A DNA stretch of 38,381 bases from NCBI GenBank assembly GCA_024224665.1, contig JAAENG010000494.1:1-38381 (forward strand), read 5' to 3'. The notes below the pieces were generated by a model, which saw only the letters and a program-made list of their open reading frames with translations, did not search any database and was not told where the DNA came from. Positions within the stretch are counted from its first letter, which is position 1; every line of letters starts with the position of its first letter. The DNA is from Chloroflexota bacterium. GTDB lineage: Bacteria; Chloroflexota; Anaerolineae; J102. Positions 18,315 through 26,254 of the stretch are shown here, one piece after another. The position numbers were made by a program, and so were the translations under genes.

Positions 18315-18460
18315 TGTATTAGGCAAGCGCATGTTGCACATCGATTGAGTAACGAACTTCCCCGGTATCAGACATTTTCGCAGCTGAAACCTCGTCATTC
18401 GGGGCTGTCGACTCCGAAAAAGAGGGGGGCCATTTGAGTGAAGTGTATCTGGCCAATACA
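18315..18460. mobile_element. 146-bp MITE-like element, copy 2
   Basis: Same ends (TGTATTAGGC...GGCCAATACA) and same length as the copy at 13588-13733, about 90% identical by my count. It is flanked by the exact 15-bp direct repeat AAAAATCGTAAAATG (18300-18314 and 18461-18475). It lies between the divergent response-regulator and metallo-hydrolase genes, so it may alter either promoter. Confidence 0.85.
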
Positions 18461-18565
18461 AAAAATCGTAAAATGATCTATCGTACAACGTATCTAGTTG
18501 TGATAAACTGCTTTCCAACTCTCTACTTCAACACAACCATAATCTTCCCGGCAACACGCTGTTCA

Positions 18566-19339
18566 ATGACCAACACACAAACTTCCACCGCCCTGAGCTA
18601 TCTCGGGCATGCCACCGTCATGCTCAATTTCGAAGGGTTGAACATCCTCACCGATCCGGTGTTCGGCGACAGGGTCATGCACCTGCGGCGGCAAACGATC
18701 TCGGCAAACGAGTGGCTGGCGCGCCAGCCCAGGCCAGGTGTCATCGTCCTTTCTCATCTACATCTCGATCATCTCAACCTCCCCTCGCTTAGACGTCTGC
18801 CAAAGGATGTACCCATGCTCGTCCCCAAGGGAACGGCGCGTTGGCTTCAACCCCTGATCGCTCAGGACCTGGTGGAGATAGCGCCCGGCGAGGAAATGAC
18901 TTTCAATGGCGTCCGCATTCTGGCTACACCGGCTCTGCATGGCAATGTCGAACGTAATGCCCTTTTTGATCGGGCGCAGGGCTACCTCTTTAAGGAAAAG
19001 CACACCATTTACTTCCCAGGTGATACAGATGTCTTTCCCGAGATGGTCGAGTTGGGCGAACATGGTCTTGACCTTGCCCTTATGCCGATATGGGGTTGGG
19101 GGCCAACACTGGGCAGCGGGCATCTGGATCCGGAACGTGCCGTCCAGGCCCTAAACATGTTGCGGCCGCGTATGGCGATACCAATCCACTGGGCTACGTT
19201 TCGCCCCTTCGGTTTCTTTTGGGAACATCTCAACTATCTTAATCAACCCGGTCCTGAGTTTCAGCGGCTGGCCGCCGAACGCTCACCCGACATCAGGATT
19301 CATATGCTGAAACCCGGCGAGAACTTCGTGCTGGATTGA
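18566..19339 (+). CDS. Metallo-beta-lactamase-fold hydrolase (UlaG/NAPE-PLD type)
   Basis: 257 residues from ATG 18566. The open frame extends upstream to 18434, but that part lies inside the mobile element and its flank, so I reject it. The zinc motif is HLHLDH (H64, H66, D68, H69). 'YLGHATVMLNFEGLNILTDP' at the N-terminus, 'YFPGDTD' and 'MPIWGWGP' further on, and 'IPIHWATF' near the C-terminus match the family containing L-ascorbate-6-phosphate lactonase and NAPE-hydrolysing phospholipase D. There is no signal peptide, so it should be cytoplasmic. The actual substrate cannot be inferred, and the neighbours do not help. Confidence 0.88.
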   Translation: MTNTQTSTALSYLGHATVMLNFEGLNILTDPVFGDRVMHLRRQTISANEWLARQPRPGVIVLSHLHLDHLNLPSLRRLPKDVPMLVPKGTARWLQPLIAQDLVEIAPGEEMTFNGVRILATPALHGNVERNALFDRAQGYLFKEKHTIYFPGDTDVFPEMVELGEHGLDLALMPIWGWGPTLGSGHLDPERAVQALNMLRPRMAIPIHWATFRPFGFFWEHLNYLNQPGPEFQRLAAERSPDIRIHMLKPGENFVLD

Positions 19340-19342
19340 TAA

Positions 19343-19510
19343 GGACTCAGGTTGGAATTAAGGTTGCTCCAGGAAAATAACAATCCAAAACTCGTGAAAC
19401 GTGATGCGTGATACGTAGTGATTTCACGCCTAAATCCTCACGTTTTACGTTTCACGCTTCACATAGGACTAAGGTCTTGGGAGCATTCTTACTCGGAACT
19501 CCCTAAGTCC
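19343..19510. repeat. Imperfect palindromic intergenic element
   Basis: The ends GGACTCAG... (19343) and ...TAAGTCC (19510) are imperfectly inverted and continue inward as AAGGTTGCTCC and GGGAGCATTCTT. Inside, CGTGAAACGT (19393-19402) and ACGTTTCACG (19447-19456) form an exact inner stem. The whole stretch could fold as one long hairpin. It carries no coding sequence. It is either a degraded MITE or a REP-like repeat. I saw no target duplication. Confidence 0.55.
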
Positions 19511-19588
19511 ACTTAACGACCCTACCAACGGCAGCGCTATTACTGTCATCGACACCCGTACCATATTACAATGATCGAACGCAGTCCC

Positions 19589-19609
19589 AGCCCCCAGCCC
19601 CCAGCCCCC
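19589..19609 (+). repeat. Heptanucleotide tandem repeat (AGCCCCC)x3 before the biotin ligase
   Basis: Three perfect AGCCCCC units lie between an ATG at 19571 and the biotin ligase coding region. The ATG frame ends at a TGA just after the tract. Adding one 7-bp unit would join this ATG to the ligase frame. Confidence 0.8.
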
Positions 19610-19716
19610 GACCTCTGACCTCCGCCTTCCGCCCTCTAATCCGCTTCACCCGCACCACTTCTACCCAGGATTGGGTTAAAAAATGGGCGCAACTGGGCGC
19701 GCCGGAAGGTCTGTCC

Positions 19717-20358
19717 GTGCAGGCGCTGGAACAAACGGAAGGGCGAGGGCGTCTGCAACGTGAATGGTGGTCACCTTACGGCAAAGGTTGCTATCTTTCT
19801 GTACTCTTGCGACCACCGATTCCACTCAATCAAGCCAGCCGCCTGACCATGCTGGCATCCCTGGCCGCCATTCATGCCTGCCGAGAACTGGCAGGTGTGA
19901 CACCCCGACCCAAATGGCCTAACGACTTGCTGCTGGAAGGCCGCAAACTAGCCGGGATATTGACAGAGTTAGAGCACCAGAACCAACGCTTGAACTACGC
20001 GGTCATCGGCCTGGGTCTCAATGCCGCAATGACGTTTACGAATACACCATTACAAAGCACTGCCGTCAGCTTGCAAGAGATCAGTGGGCGGACAATCGAT
20101 ATCGACGCCCTGCGTGATGCTTATCTCGAACGACTTTTCACATCCTACCAGCAGTTTCTGGCCGGAGCTTCGCCACACGAAGCATGGCGAAAACATCTCG
20201 ATCCCTTGGGGCGCCAGGTGAAAGTGATACGTGTCGGGCAGGCTGACTTGATCGGTTTGGCGATTGATGTCACGGCGGATGGCGCCTTACTCGTGCAGGA
20301 TACCGCAGGAGCGGTACACACCATCTGGGCTGGGGATGTTATCCCCACCTCAGCCTGA
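19717..20358 (+). CDS. birA: Biotin-[acetyl-CoA-carboxylase] ligase, start unresolved
   Basis: Class I biotin protein ligase without the N-terminal DNA-binding domain. It attaches biotin to carboxylase carrier domains through biotinyl-AMP. Visible motifs are 'TEGRGRLQREWWSP', 'KWPNDLLLEGRKLAGIL' and 'GLGLN', with the small C-terminal domain after about residue 165. The coordinates use the first GTG in frame. Homology, however, clearly begins upstream in the same frame: the family's biotin/ATP-binding Ser-Thr pair is encoded at 19660-19665 (RTTSTQDW). From the upstream stop at 19504 to this GTG there is no ATG, GTG or TTG in frame. Either an unusual start such as CTG is used, or a frameshift in the heptamer tract separates the gene from the ATG at 19571. 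Confidence 0.85.
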   Translation: MQALEQTEGRGRLQREWWSPYGKGCYLSVLLRPPIPLNQASRLTMLASLAAIHACRELAGVTPRPKWPNDLLLEGRKLAGILTELEHQNQRLNYAVIGLGLNAAMTFTNTPLQSTAVSLQEISGRTIDIDALRDAYLERLFTSYQQFLAGASPHEAWRKHLDPLGRQVKVIRVGQADLIGLAIDVTADGALLVQDTAGAVHTIWAGDVIPTSA

Positions 20359-20375
20359 TCAATCTATTTCACACT

Positions 20376-21863
20376 ATGCCTTCTGTCGATTTCAACTGGC
20401 AGGAAGGGGATGAAGCTTTTAGTGGACCGGTTGAGGAAAACCAGCCACCATCTCAAGCTTTTGCTCCACCTGCACCAGCCCCGCCGCCCGCCTCGCTTGC
20501 CAATGAAAGCAAGGGCCGGAAGCCGCGCCCAAGCCTGGTCCGCGCAAGCAATCTGCTGCTGCTGGTCATCGGTATTACCTTGGGAATCGGCGTTGGCTTT
20601 GCGATTCTCACCTTTCAAGGGCAACGCAACGTTCGTGCTGACCTGGCGCCTGTTGTGCAACTGCAATTTCAGGCGCTGGCACAGAATGACCAGGATCTGT
20701 ATGATAACCTCATCGATCCGGAGGATGATGCCTGGCGTGAATTGTTGGCAGGCGCTTTTCCCGTATCCTCCTTGCTCTACGATTTCGAGGCAGGCCAGCC
20801 CCGCGTCACCCGAGTCGAACTGAAGGGGGACAGAGCTGAGGTGGAGATTGAATCCGGTTTTGGCGGAGAACGTTATCGCCGTATGGAGACCATGCGGTTG
20901 GTCGATGGGCAGTGGCGGCTTACACGGAGCACTTCCGAGGGCTGGGGTGAGTTACAGACGCTAGAGGGTGACAACATCACGTTGCATTACCGTGAGCGCG
21001 ATGCGTTTGTCGCCGACTCTATCTCCCATCTCGATGCCGTCGTGCAGACTTTCTGCGAACGCTATGCCCCTCCTCCGCCCTGCATGGTTGATCTGAGTAT
21101 CGAGCCCAGTCCCGACCTGTTACCATTTGTCCCCGGTGATGGCGCCGCTCCCCTACCTCCTACAACCGAGTATATCGTCATGGCAGAGGGCACCACGGGC
21201 ATCATCACCATCAATGGCGCCGGCGAAGAGATCCGTGACCAGGCATTTCAAGATCGATTGCTCGGCTATATCGAGAAGCGGGATGACATTCGCGAGATAT
21301 ACGCTTCTCGAACAGGATCGTCTGAAGCAAAGAGGAGTTCAGAGATGCGGCTCCATCAGCAGCAGATGCCATTAAGTATCATCTCCCCACGGCTGGTTGG
21401 CATGGATGGAGATGAACCTCATCCCCTTTGGTGGCTGGCCTTGCACGAAGCCATTGGCGATGTGATCATGAGACGTGGATTGCGACCGATCACAGCACCT
21501 CAACCAGCGGCTTACACAGTCTGGGCCATTGCCCGTGGAGATGTCGCACTCTGGGCAGAGCGCTTAAGTGGCGTGCGCTTGCCTGAAATCGAGATTACAG
21601 CGAACGACACATCAGGTGTCGGCGAATCGTTGTTGCAAGGGGATGGCAGCCAACGCGGTGCAGCACGCAGTCTTGCGCTGTACTTGCATTATCGCGATAT
21701 GGGCGATGAGTCAGAGGAGGCATTGTCGGGTGAATTGGCAACGCTGCAATTCCTGCGGGGCGCACGGAACACCTGGGAAACCGGCCCCATGTTCGCGATT
21801 TTAGATACGGATCCCGACCGCCTGACCGCCGGCTGGAGGGCATGGTTGGCGGAGCGGCAATAA
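20376..21863 (+). CDS. Membrane-anchored protein of unknown function
   Basis: 495 residues, 17 bp after the biotin ligase stop, so probably one transcript. An N-terminal cytoplasmic Pro-rich segment (1-50) leads to one transmembrane helix (about 57-80). The extracytoplasmic part begins with an NTF2/SnoaL-like segment (about 88-190: 'VVQLQFQALAQNDQDLYDNL', later 'VDGQWRLTR'). The remaining 300 residues contain 'WWLALHEAIGDVIM'. The HEAIG there recalls the first half of a gluzincin HExxH, but the second His is absent, so I do not call a protease. I do not recognise the family. Confidence 0.75.
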   Translation: MPSVDFNWQEGDEAFSGPVEENQPPSQAFAPPAPAPPPASLANESKGRKPRPSLVRASNLLLLVIGITLGIGVGFAILTFQGQRNVRADLAPVVQLQFQALAQNDQDLYDNLIDPEDDAWRELLAGAFPVSSLLYDFEAGQPRVTRVELKGDRAEVEIESGFGGERYRRMETMRLVDGQWRLTRSTSEGWGELQTLEGDNITLHYRERDAFVADSISHLDAVVQTFCERYAPPPPCMVDLSIEPSPDLLPFVPGDGAAPLPPTTEYIVMAEGTTGIITINGAGEEIRDQAFQDRLLGYIEKRDDIREIYASRTGSSEAKRSSEMRLHQQQMPLSIISPRLVGMDGDEPHPLWWLALHEAIGDVIMRRGLRPITAPQPAAYTVWAIARGDVALWAERLSGVRLPEIEITANDTSGVGESLLQGDGSQRGAARSLALYLHYRDMGDESEEALSGELATLQFLRGARNTWETGPMFAILDTDPDRLTAGWRAWLAERQ

Positions 21864-21890
21864 GGGAATCGGCCACAGAATTCGTCCAGG

Positions 21891-22877
21891 TTAGGGTATC
21901 AGATCGATCAGAACGATTTCAGGCGGGCAGCGCAACCTCAGTGGTGTCGATTCACCCATGCCCCGAGAGACAATCATCTGTCCCCCATTTGCTAGATCAT
22001 CAAAATAACCGGCGGGATGGCGCCTTGATAAACGTGTACCTTGCGTGTGGACAGCTCCCAGCCCGGGAAGCACAACTTGCCCGCCATGCGTATGTCCCGA
22101 CAGCACGAGATCCACGCCAGCGCTGGCAGGATCATAGGCCAGGTCAGGATGATGGGTGAGCAAAATCAGGGAAGCGGTAGCAGGAACCGCGTCGATAGTC
22201 CCGGCCAGATCGGGCTGTCCCTCGACCAGATCATCTACCCCGGCCAGCCATAAGTCGGGCATACCAGGCAGTGCTATCGCCTCATTGTCGAGCACCTCTA
22301 TCTTATATAGCTCCAACAATGCTCGTAATTCTGCCGTATTATTGGGAACGGCAGCAAAGCGTATGCGGTCGTTTCGATAGATCTGCCAGAAGAGTTCGGC
22401 AAATGCTCGTAATTCACGGGCGGCGGTGGTCAGTTGCAAGCGAGGGTTCTGCTCGGCTTCGATGGCCCTAAAACCTTGTTGGAAGAAATTTTTGTATGAG
22501 TACTCGGCGTAATCATGATTCCCCAAGACAGCGTAACAACCTAAAGGCGCGGGTGGCAGCAATTGCAGCAAAGCTTCTACAGCATCCAGGCCGCTATCGT
22601 TGTGCAAAAAATCGCCAGTTAGGGCAATGAGATCGGGGCGCAACGAGGGGAGCATCGCCCCCAGCTTTTTGAGACGGCTGCGTCGTATCCAATCATCTTT
22701 GCCAAAATGCTGATCTGAGAGGTGGAGTATGCGCAATCCTGCACCGGCGCCCTTTCGCAAACGTATGGGATACTGTCTTACATGCATCTGCGGCCGTTCC
22801 GCCCCCCAGGCATACCCTAGCGTTAACCCGCCCAGCATGCTGATACCAACAGCCACACGCTTCAAAAACGTTTTCAT
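21891..22877 (-). CDS. Membrane-anchored metallophosphoesterase (YkuE-like)
   Basis: 328 residues with one N-terminal hydrophobic helix (about 8-24). The calcineurin-like metal-binding motifs are all present: 'LSDQHFG', 'LTGDFLHN', 'LGNHDY', 'LTHHPD' and 'SGHTHGGQV'. This fits the YkuE/UDP-2,3-diacylglucosamine-pyrophosphatase-like phosphodiesterases with a single membrane anchor. The substrate is unknown. Its ATG overlaps the stop of the HEAT-repeat gene (ATGA, 22874-22877), which points to translational coupling and a shared function. It converges with the preceding plus-strand gene across 27 bp. Confidence 0.92.
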   Translation of the reverse strand: MKTFLKRVAVGISMLGGLTLGYAWGAERPQMHVRQYPIRLRKGAGAGLRILHLSDQHFGKDDWIRRSRLKKLGAMLPSLRPDLIALTGDFLHNDSGLDAVEALLQLLPPAPLGCYAVLGNHDYAEYSYKNFFQQGFRAIEAEQNPRLQLTTAARELRAFAELFWQIYRNDRIRFAAVPNNTAELRALLELYKIEVLDNEAIALPGMPDLWLAGVDDLVEGQPDLAGTIDAVPATASLILLTHHPDLAYDPASAGVDLVLSGHTHGGQVVLPGLGAVHTQGTRLSRRHPAGYFDDLANGGQMIVSRGMGESTPLRLRCPPEIVLIDLIP

Positions 22878-23359
22878 GCGTCGCGCCCTTCCAGTGCTGC
22901 TATCGTCTGTTTCGCTGCCTGACTGATCCCCCAGTCTTTGCTGCCGATCATTTTACGCACCGGCTTTCTCGCCATTGCTGTGCCAAAGCGCTCAAGCCCT
23001 TCTAGGGCTGCCAGCACCACCCAACGATTACGATCGCTGAGTGCATCGATCAGGGGGAGTGTGGCTCCAGGATCACCCAGATCCCGCAATGATTCGGCCG
23101 CTGTTCGGCGCACATCTGCGTGGCGGTCAGATAGTAGATCGGCAAGGCGGATCAAGTTGCGGTCATCTGGGTAATGAATCAAGGCAGGGCCGGCGATCAC
23201 GCGAATGCGGGGTTCCCTTTGGAAACTGGCCCCGTACAATGCTTCATGCGCCTCACGTTCGGTAGAGTGCGTCGCCAACTGTCTGGCCGCATCTACGCGC
23301 GCTTCGGGGTCCCGGTCGCGTAACATATAAATCAAACGCTCGATCGAAGGTTCGTCCAT
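22874..23359 (-). CDS. HEAT-repeat protein
   Basis: 161 residues from ATG 23359, which has AAAGGA about 11 bases upstream. The open frame runs to 23425 but the extra 22 residues lack a ribosome site. It has four to five HEAT-like repeats, for example 'LRDRDPEARVDAARQLATHS', 'LSDRHADVRRTAAESLRDLG' and 'LSDRNRWVVLAALEGLERFG', ending in a helix with 'DWGISQAAKQTIAAL'. It is cytoplasmic and probably protein-binding. It resembles PBS-lyase HEAT repeats but has no lyase residues. It is coupled by a 4-bp overlap to the metallophosphoesterase gene. Confidence 0.88.
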   Translation of the reverse strand: MDEPSIERLIYMLRDRDPEARVDAARQLATHSTEREAHEALYGASFQREPRIRVIAGPALIHYPDDRNLIRLADLLSDRHADVRRTAAESLRDLGDPGATLPLIDALSDRNRWVVLAALEGLERFGTAMARKPVRKMIGSKDWGISQAAKQTIAALEGRDA

Positions 23360-23390
23360 GTCAGTCGATATCCTTTTGGTCTGACACAAG

Positions 23391-23419
23391 AGTGTCTGGT
23401 AATACCGTTTTTGTGTCAA
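23391..23419 (-). promoter_or_regulatory. Possible promoter of the HEAT/phosphoesterase operon
   Basis: A perfect TTGACA (23419-23414) is followed after 17 bp by GACACT (23396-23391), a poor -10. It lies directly after the terminator of the upstream gene and about 32 bp before the chosen ATG. Confidence 0.35.
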
Positions 23420-23434
23420 GTCCAAGCTCGGTAC

Positions 23435-23466
23435 AAAAAAACACCCTGACTGTATCGTCAGGGTGT
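23435..23466 (-). terminator. Intrinsic terminator of the phasin-like gene
   Basis: On the minus strand, ACACCCTGAC, a GATACA loop and GTCAGGGTGT form a perfect 10-bp stem followed by TTTTTT. It lies 25 bp beyond the phasin-like stop codon. Confidence 0.93.
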
Positions 23467-23491
23467 GGGTTTGATCAAACTGCTTGTGACC

Positions 23492-23881
23492 TTAACTCGA
23501 GACCTTCTTATTGAGTTCGTCCACCTTCTGAGAGAGCGCCCCGATCTTTCGACTCAAGCTCTCGACATCACTTTTGCTGGGGACATTCATACGATTGAGA
23601 ATCGAGTCCACACGTTGGTCAAGCACACCTTCGACCTTGTCTGGTGCTTTTGTTACATCCTTTTTGTGCCGTTCGAGCAGATCAGTTACAAGTTCTTTGC
23701 CATCCTGTTCTGCGATCTCGCCTCTTTCGACCAATCGATTCACAATGGCTTCGATTTCCTCTTTGCCAAGTGCCACTGTACCAACTGCAGCCAGTAAGAC
23801 GGTGCGAGCAGCTTTGAAAACCGCGTTATGTTCATGCGTTTGTTCGGCCGTTTCAACGGTGCCGTTTGAGTTTTTTGCCAT
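23492..23881 (-). CDS. Phasin-like polyhydroxyalkanoate granule-associated protein (putative)
   Basis: 129 residues. I chose the ATG at 23881 because GAGG lies 7 bases upstream. The ATG at 23887 overlaps that site too closely. The protein is almost entirely helical: a hydrophobic amphipathic segment 'TVLLAAVGTVALGKEEIEAI' (about 28-47), a charged middle with 'GKELVTDLLERHKKDV', and a C-terminal coiled coil (about 100-127, 'SLSRKIGALSQKVDELNKKV'). This matches the PhaF/PhaI-like family. No PHA synthase lies in the window, so the granule link rests on family resemblance only. It is monocistronic, with its own terminator. Confidence 0.75.
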   Translation of the reverse strand: MAKNSNGTVETAEQTHEHNAVFKAARTVLLAAVGTVALGKEEIEAIVNRLVERGEIAEQDGKELVTDLLERHKKDVTKAPDKVEGVLDQRVDSILNRMNVPSKSDVESLSRKIGALSQKVDELNKKVSS

Positions 23882-23945
23882 GTTCATACCTCTGAGCTTC
23901 TCTCAATATGGGAGACAATAGACTGAGCCATTTCAAGACACACAA

Positions 23946-23960
23946 TGACGCAACGCGTCA
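23946..23960. promoter_or_regulatory. Short dyad upstream of the phasin-like gene, possible operator
   Basis: TGACGC-AAC-GCGTCA, perfect 6-bp arms, 65 bp upstream of the ATG. The position suits a repressor site near the promoter, but no partner regulator is known. Confidence 0.35.
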
Positions 23961-24136
23961 TCGATTTCAAAGAAAGCTTATCACGCTGCCTCCTGGCTGT
24001 CAAACTGGGTGATTATTGGGGGTTTGCGCCAAGGTTTTGGAAGACAGTTTTACTCCATCCAGTATAGGGTCGCTCCACAAAATGTGCGTTGTGTGCGTTA
24101 ATTGTCCAGATCGAACCTGCTCGGTTTTGGTCTCAT

Positions 24137-24236
24137 GTAGACCTGTAAATCAGTACACCGGAAAACCAGGCCGACTCCGTCAAGCGACGTTTGTCCCGGT
24201 CTACCGGTTTACAGGTTTCCCGGTTTACAGGTCTAC
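24137..24236. repeat. 13-bp inverted repeat with internal echoes
   Basis: GTAGACCTGTAAA (24137-24149) has its exact reverse complement at 24224-24236. Several partial copies of 'CCGGTTTACAGG' lie between. It sits in the long intergenic stretch 23882-25078 and encodes nothing evident. It looks like a REP-type or MITE remnant. Confidence 0.7.
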
Positions 24237-24351
24237 CGCTTTCCCAGGTTACAAAAAGAGTGGTAGCGGTCATCATCTCCACCATAGCAAATAACTCGGT
24301 TGTAGCTTCGCCACCCTATGAAGATACCAAGTTTGACCACAACCCCATGCC

Positions 24352-24375
24352 TAGCAGCACCCCGGGGTGCTGCTA
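24352..24375. repeat. Perfect 24-bp palindrome
   Basis: TAGCAGCACCCC is followed directly by its reverse complement with no loop. There are no genes within 450 bp on the left or 700 bp on the right. It may be a protein-binding site, or a REP core. Confidence 0.85.
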
Positions 24376-24653
24376 CCAAGCACGCCATTGTGTTGGAAGC
24401 AGCAATCCTCAGTAAAGACATACTGTCCTTGACTAAGTTCAAGGATACCCGCTTCTTCTGGTGAAGTCAAGGGAAATCTGCGCATGTATGAGCGTCAAAC
24501 TTGCAGCGATTGTTCCCAGACTTCGCTGGTATAAGTGACCTGGTAACGAAGTGATCACCTTGCCACCCCGTCACCTTGTCAGATAAGAAACCAAGACAAA
24601 AAAAACGCGGCAACAAGCCCTGGATCATGGAGCAAATACACCTAACCCCTCAT

Positions 24654-24682
24654 TTGTGCGTGGTCTGAATTGAACGTATAAT
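24654..24682 (+). promoter_or_regulatory. Sigma-70-type promoter upstream of candidate RNA
   Basis: TTGTGC (24654-24659), a 17-bp spacer and a perfect TATAAT (24677-24682). The expected start is near 24689, about 390 bases ahead of the ABC ATPase start codon. Confidence 0.65.
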
Positions 24683-24688
24683 TACACA

Positions 24689-24860
24689 ACGGTCTGTCGA
24701 AAAGACAGATAGTCCGTCGATTCTCAAACGTAGGCTACATAGCCCGCGCACTGCGACAGGAGGTGGCTATTCCTCGAAAGTGAGAACCATGGCTGGCATG
24801 GCAGTGCGTCTGAGCGCGGGAAAAGGCGCAGTCGTCTTAGGACGTCCGTGATCGTACACG
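24689..24860 (+). ncRNA. Candidate structured RNA or long 5' leader
   Basis: Downstream of a good promoter the sequence folds locally. TCTGTC/GACAGA with a GAAAA loop forms a 5' hairpin. A long-range stem pairs CCCGCGC (24743-24749) with GCGCGGG (24814-24820), continued by ACTGC (24750-24754) with GCAGT (24801-24805). Inside it GAGG/CCTC closes the loop TGGCTATT. TGATCG/CGATCA with a TACA loop follows near 24850. There is no open frame with a ribosome site before 25079. It could be a regulatory leader of the ABC ATPase gene or an independent small RNA of 6S-like size. I could not match it to a known riboswitch, 6S, SRP, RNase P or tmRNA consensus. Confidence 0.4.
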
Positions 24861-25078
24861 ATCAGGCTATCCGCAATACATATTTGTTTTTTGACCTTTC
24901 AAGTACCTGTTGTCAGACGGTTTTGGCGGTAATGCCCGTCGATGGAACAGCCGAGGGCACAAAGGCCACGGTGTCACCAGAGCCAGTAACTCCGGCCACC
25001 GGCGCCCGGCCCCATCAGACGACCGAACAGTTCTGCTGACAAGAGGTGCGTTCACAACTCAACCAAGGAGTTTGTTTC

Positions 25079-26185
25079 ATGGCCAATGTATCTTACGAAC
25101 ACGTATTTAAGCGCTGGGGCGAAGTCGTAGCTGTCAATGACTTGACCCTTCATATCGAAGACAAGGAATTTATGGTTTACGTCGGCCCGTCCGGTTGTGG
25201 GAAGTCGACAACACTGCGATTGCTAGCCGGTTTGGAGGAGATCACCGAAGGCACCGTCAAGATTTCCGACCGTGTAGTCAACGATGTCCCTCCCAAAGAC
25301 CGCGATATCGCCATGGTGTTCCAATCGTACGCACTCTACCCGCACATGAGTGTGTATGACAACATGGCCTTTGGGCTCAAGCTGCGCAAAGTACCCAAGC
25401 AAGAGATCGACTCAAAAGTGAAGGAAGCGGCCGAATTACTGGGTATTATACCTCTGCTTGACCGCAAGCCTAAAGCCCTCTCCGGTGGCCAGCGACAGCG
25501 CGTGGCTGTAGGACGTGCGATTGTTCGTAATCCCCAGGTCTTCTTGCTGGATGAGCCTCTGTCGAATCTCGACGCCAAGCTTCGTGTCGAGACCCGCGCG
25601 AACATCTCAAGGCTACACCAACAGCTTGCTACGACCTTCATCTATGTGACGCATGACCAGATCGAAGCCATGACCATGGCCGATCGCATCGCCGTGCTCA
25701 AAGATGGTGTGCTCATGCAGGTCGACACGCCTTCGACACTGTACGATCATCCTGGCAACGTTTTTGTGGCCGGCTTTATCGGTAGCCCCAGCATGAACTT
25801 CTTCGATGCCACCCTGGTCGAACAGGGTGACACCGATAAGCTCATTGTGGACAGCGGCGCCTTCCGCCTGGAAGTGCCTGGTGACAAAGCGGACCAGATC
25901 CGCAAATACCAAGGGAAAGAAGTTATTTTCGGTATTCGCCCTGAGGATATCCATGCCGCTGCCTTTACACCACCCGGTGTGATCGCCGCCCCACTGAACG
26001 CCGATGTTGATGTCACCGAGTTGATGGGTAACGAGATCTTTATTTATGGTCTGAGCGGTGGTAAAACCTTTATCGCCCGTGTGGACCCGCGTACACGCGT
26101 CGCCCCCGGCGAGACCATCGATTTCAACATCAACATGGCTAATATGCACATCTTCGATCCCACCACTGAGATCGCTTTGGTCTAG
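25079..26185 (+). CDS. Sugar ABC transporter ATP-binding protein (MsmX/UgpC type)
   Basis: 368 residues from ATG 25079, preceded by AAGGAG at 8 bases. A longer frame from 25046 lacks a ribosome site. The motifs are complete: Walker A 'GPSGCGKSTT' (about 36-45), Q loop 'VFQSYALYPHM', signature 'LSGGQRQRVAVGRAI', Walker B 'VFLLDEPLSNLDAKLR' and H loop 'YVTHDQIEAMTMADRIAVL'. A C-terminal TOBE/MOP-like domain covers about 240-368 with 'FGIRPEDIH'. This is the CUT1 carbohydrate importer class. No permease or binding protein gene is adjacent, so it probably serves several distant transporters, as MsmX does in Bacillus. It has a long untranslated leader. Confidence 0.95.
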   Translation: MANVSYEHVFKRWGEVVAVNDLTLHIEDKEFMVYVGPSGCGKSTTLRLLAGLEEITEGTVKISDRVVNDVPPKDRDIAMVFQSYALYPHMSVYDNMAFGLKLRKVPKQEIDSKVKEAAELLGIIPLLDRKPKALSGGQRQRVAVGRAIVRNPQVFLLDEPLSNLDAKLRVETRANISRLHQQLATTFIYVTHDQIEAMTMADRIAVLKDGVLMQVDTPSTLYDHPGNVFVAGFIGSPSMNFFDATLVEQGDTDKLIVDSGAFRLEVPGDKADQIRKYQGKEVIFGIRPEDIHAAAFTPPGVIAAPLNADVDVTELMGNEIFIYGLSGGKTFIARVDPRTRVAPGETIDFNINMANMHIFDPTTEIALV

Positions 26186-26254
26186 TTCTATCAAGATGTA
26201 AAAATCCGTTTTGGCAATGCAGAATCGGGCATTGCTTTAAAGCATACATTTAGG

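Noticed and set aside
18434-18565. Upstream extension of the metallo-hydrolase frame
   Set aside because: It lies within the mobile element and its target duplication and does not align with the family start.
21400-21520. HEAIG segment as a gluzincin protease site
   Set aside because: The second zinc-binding His of HExxH is not present at the required spacing.
24755-24810. Resemblance of GGAGGTGGCTATTCCTC to the 5' half of the fluoride (crcB) riboswitch
   Set aside because: The required 3' partner (GCTGATG-like segment pairing back to the loop) is absent, and the downstream gene is a sugar-transport ATPase, not a fluoride exporter.
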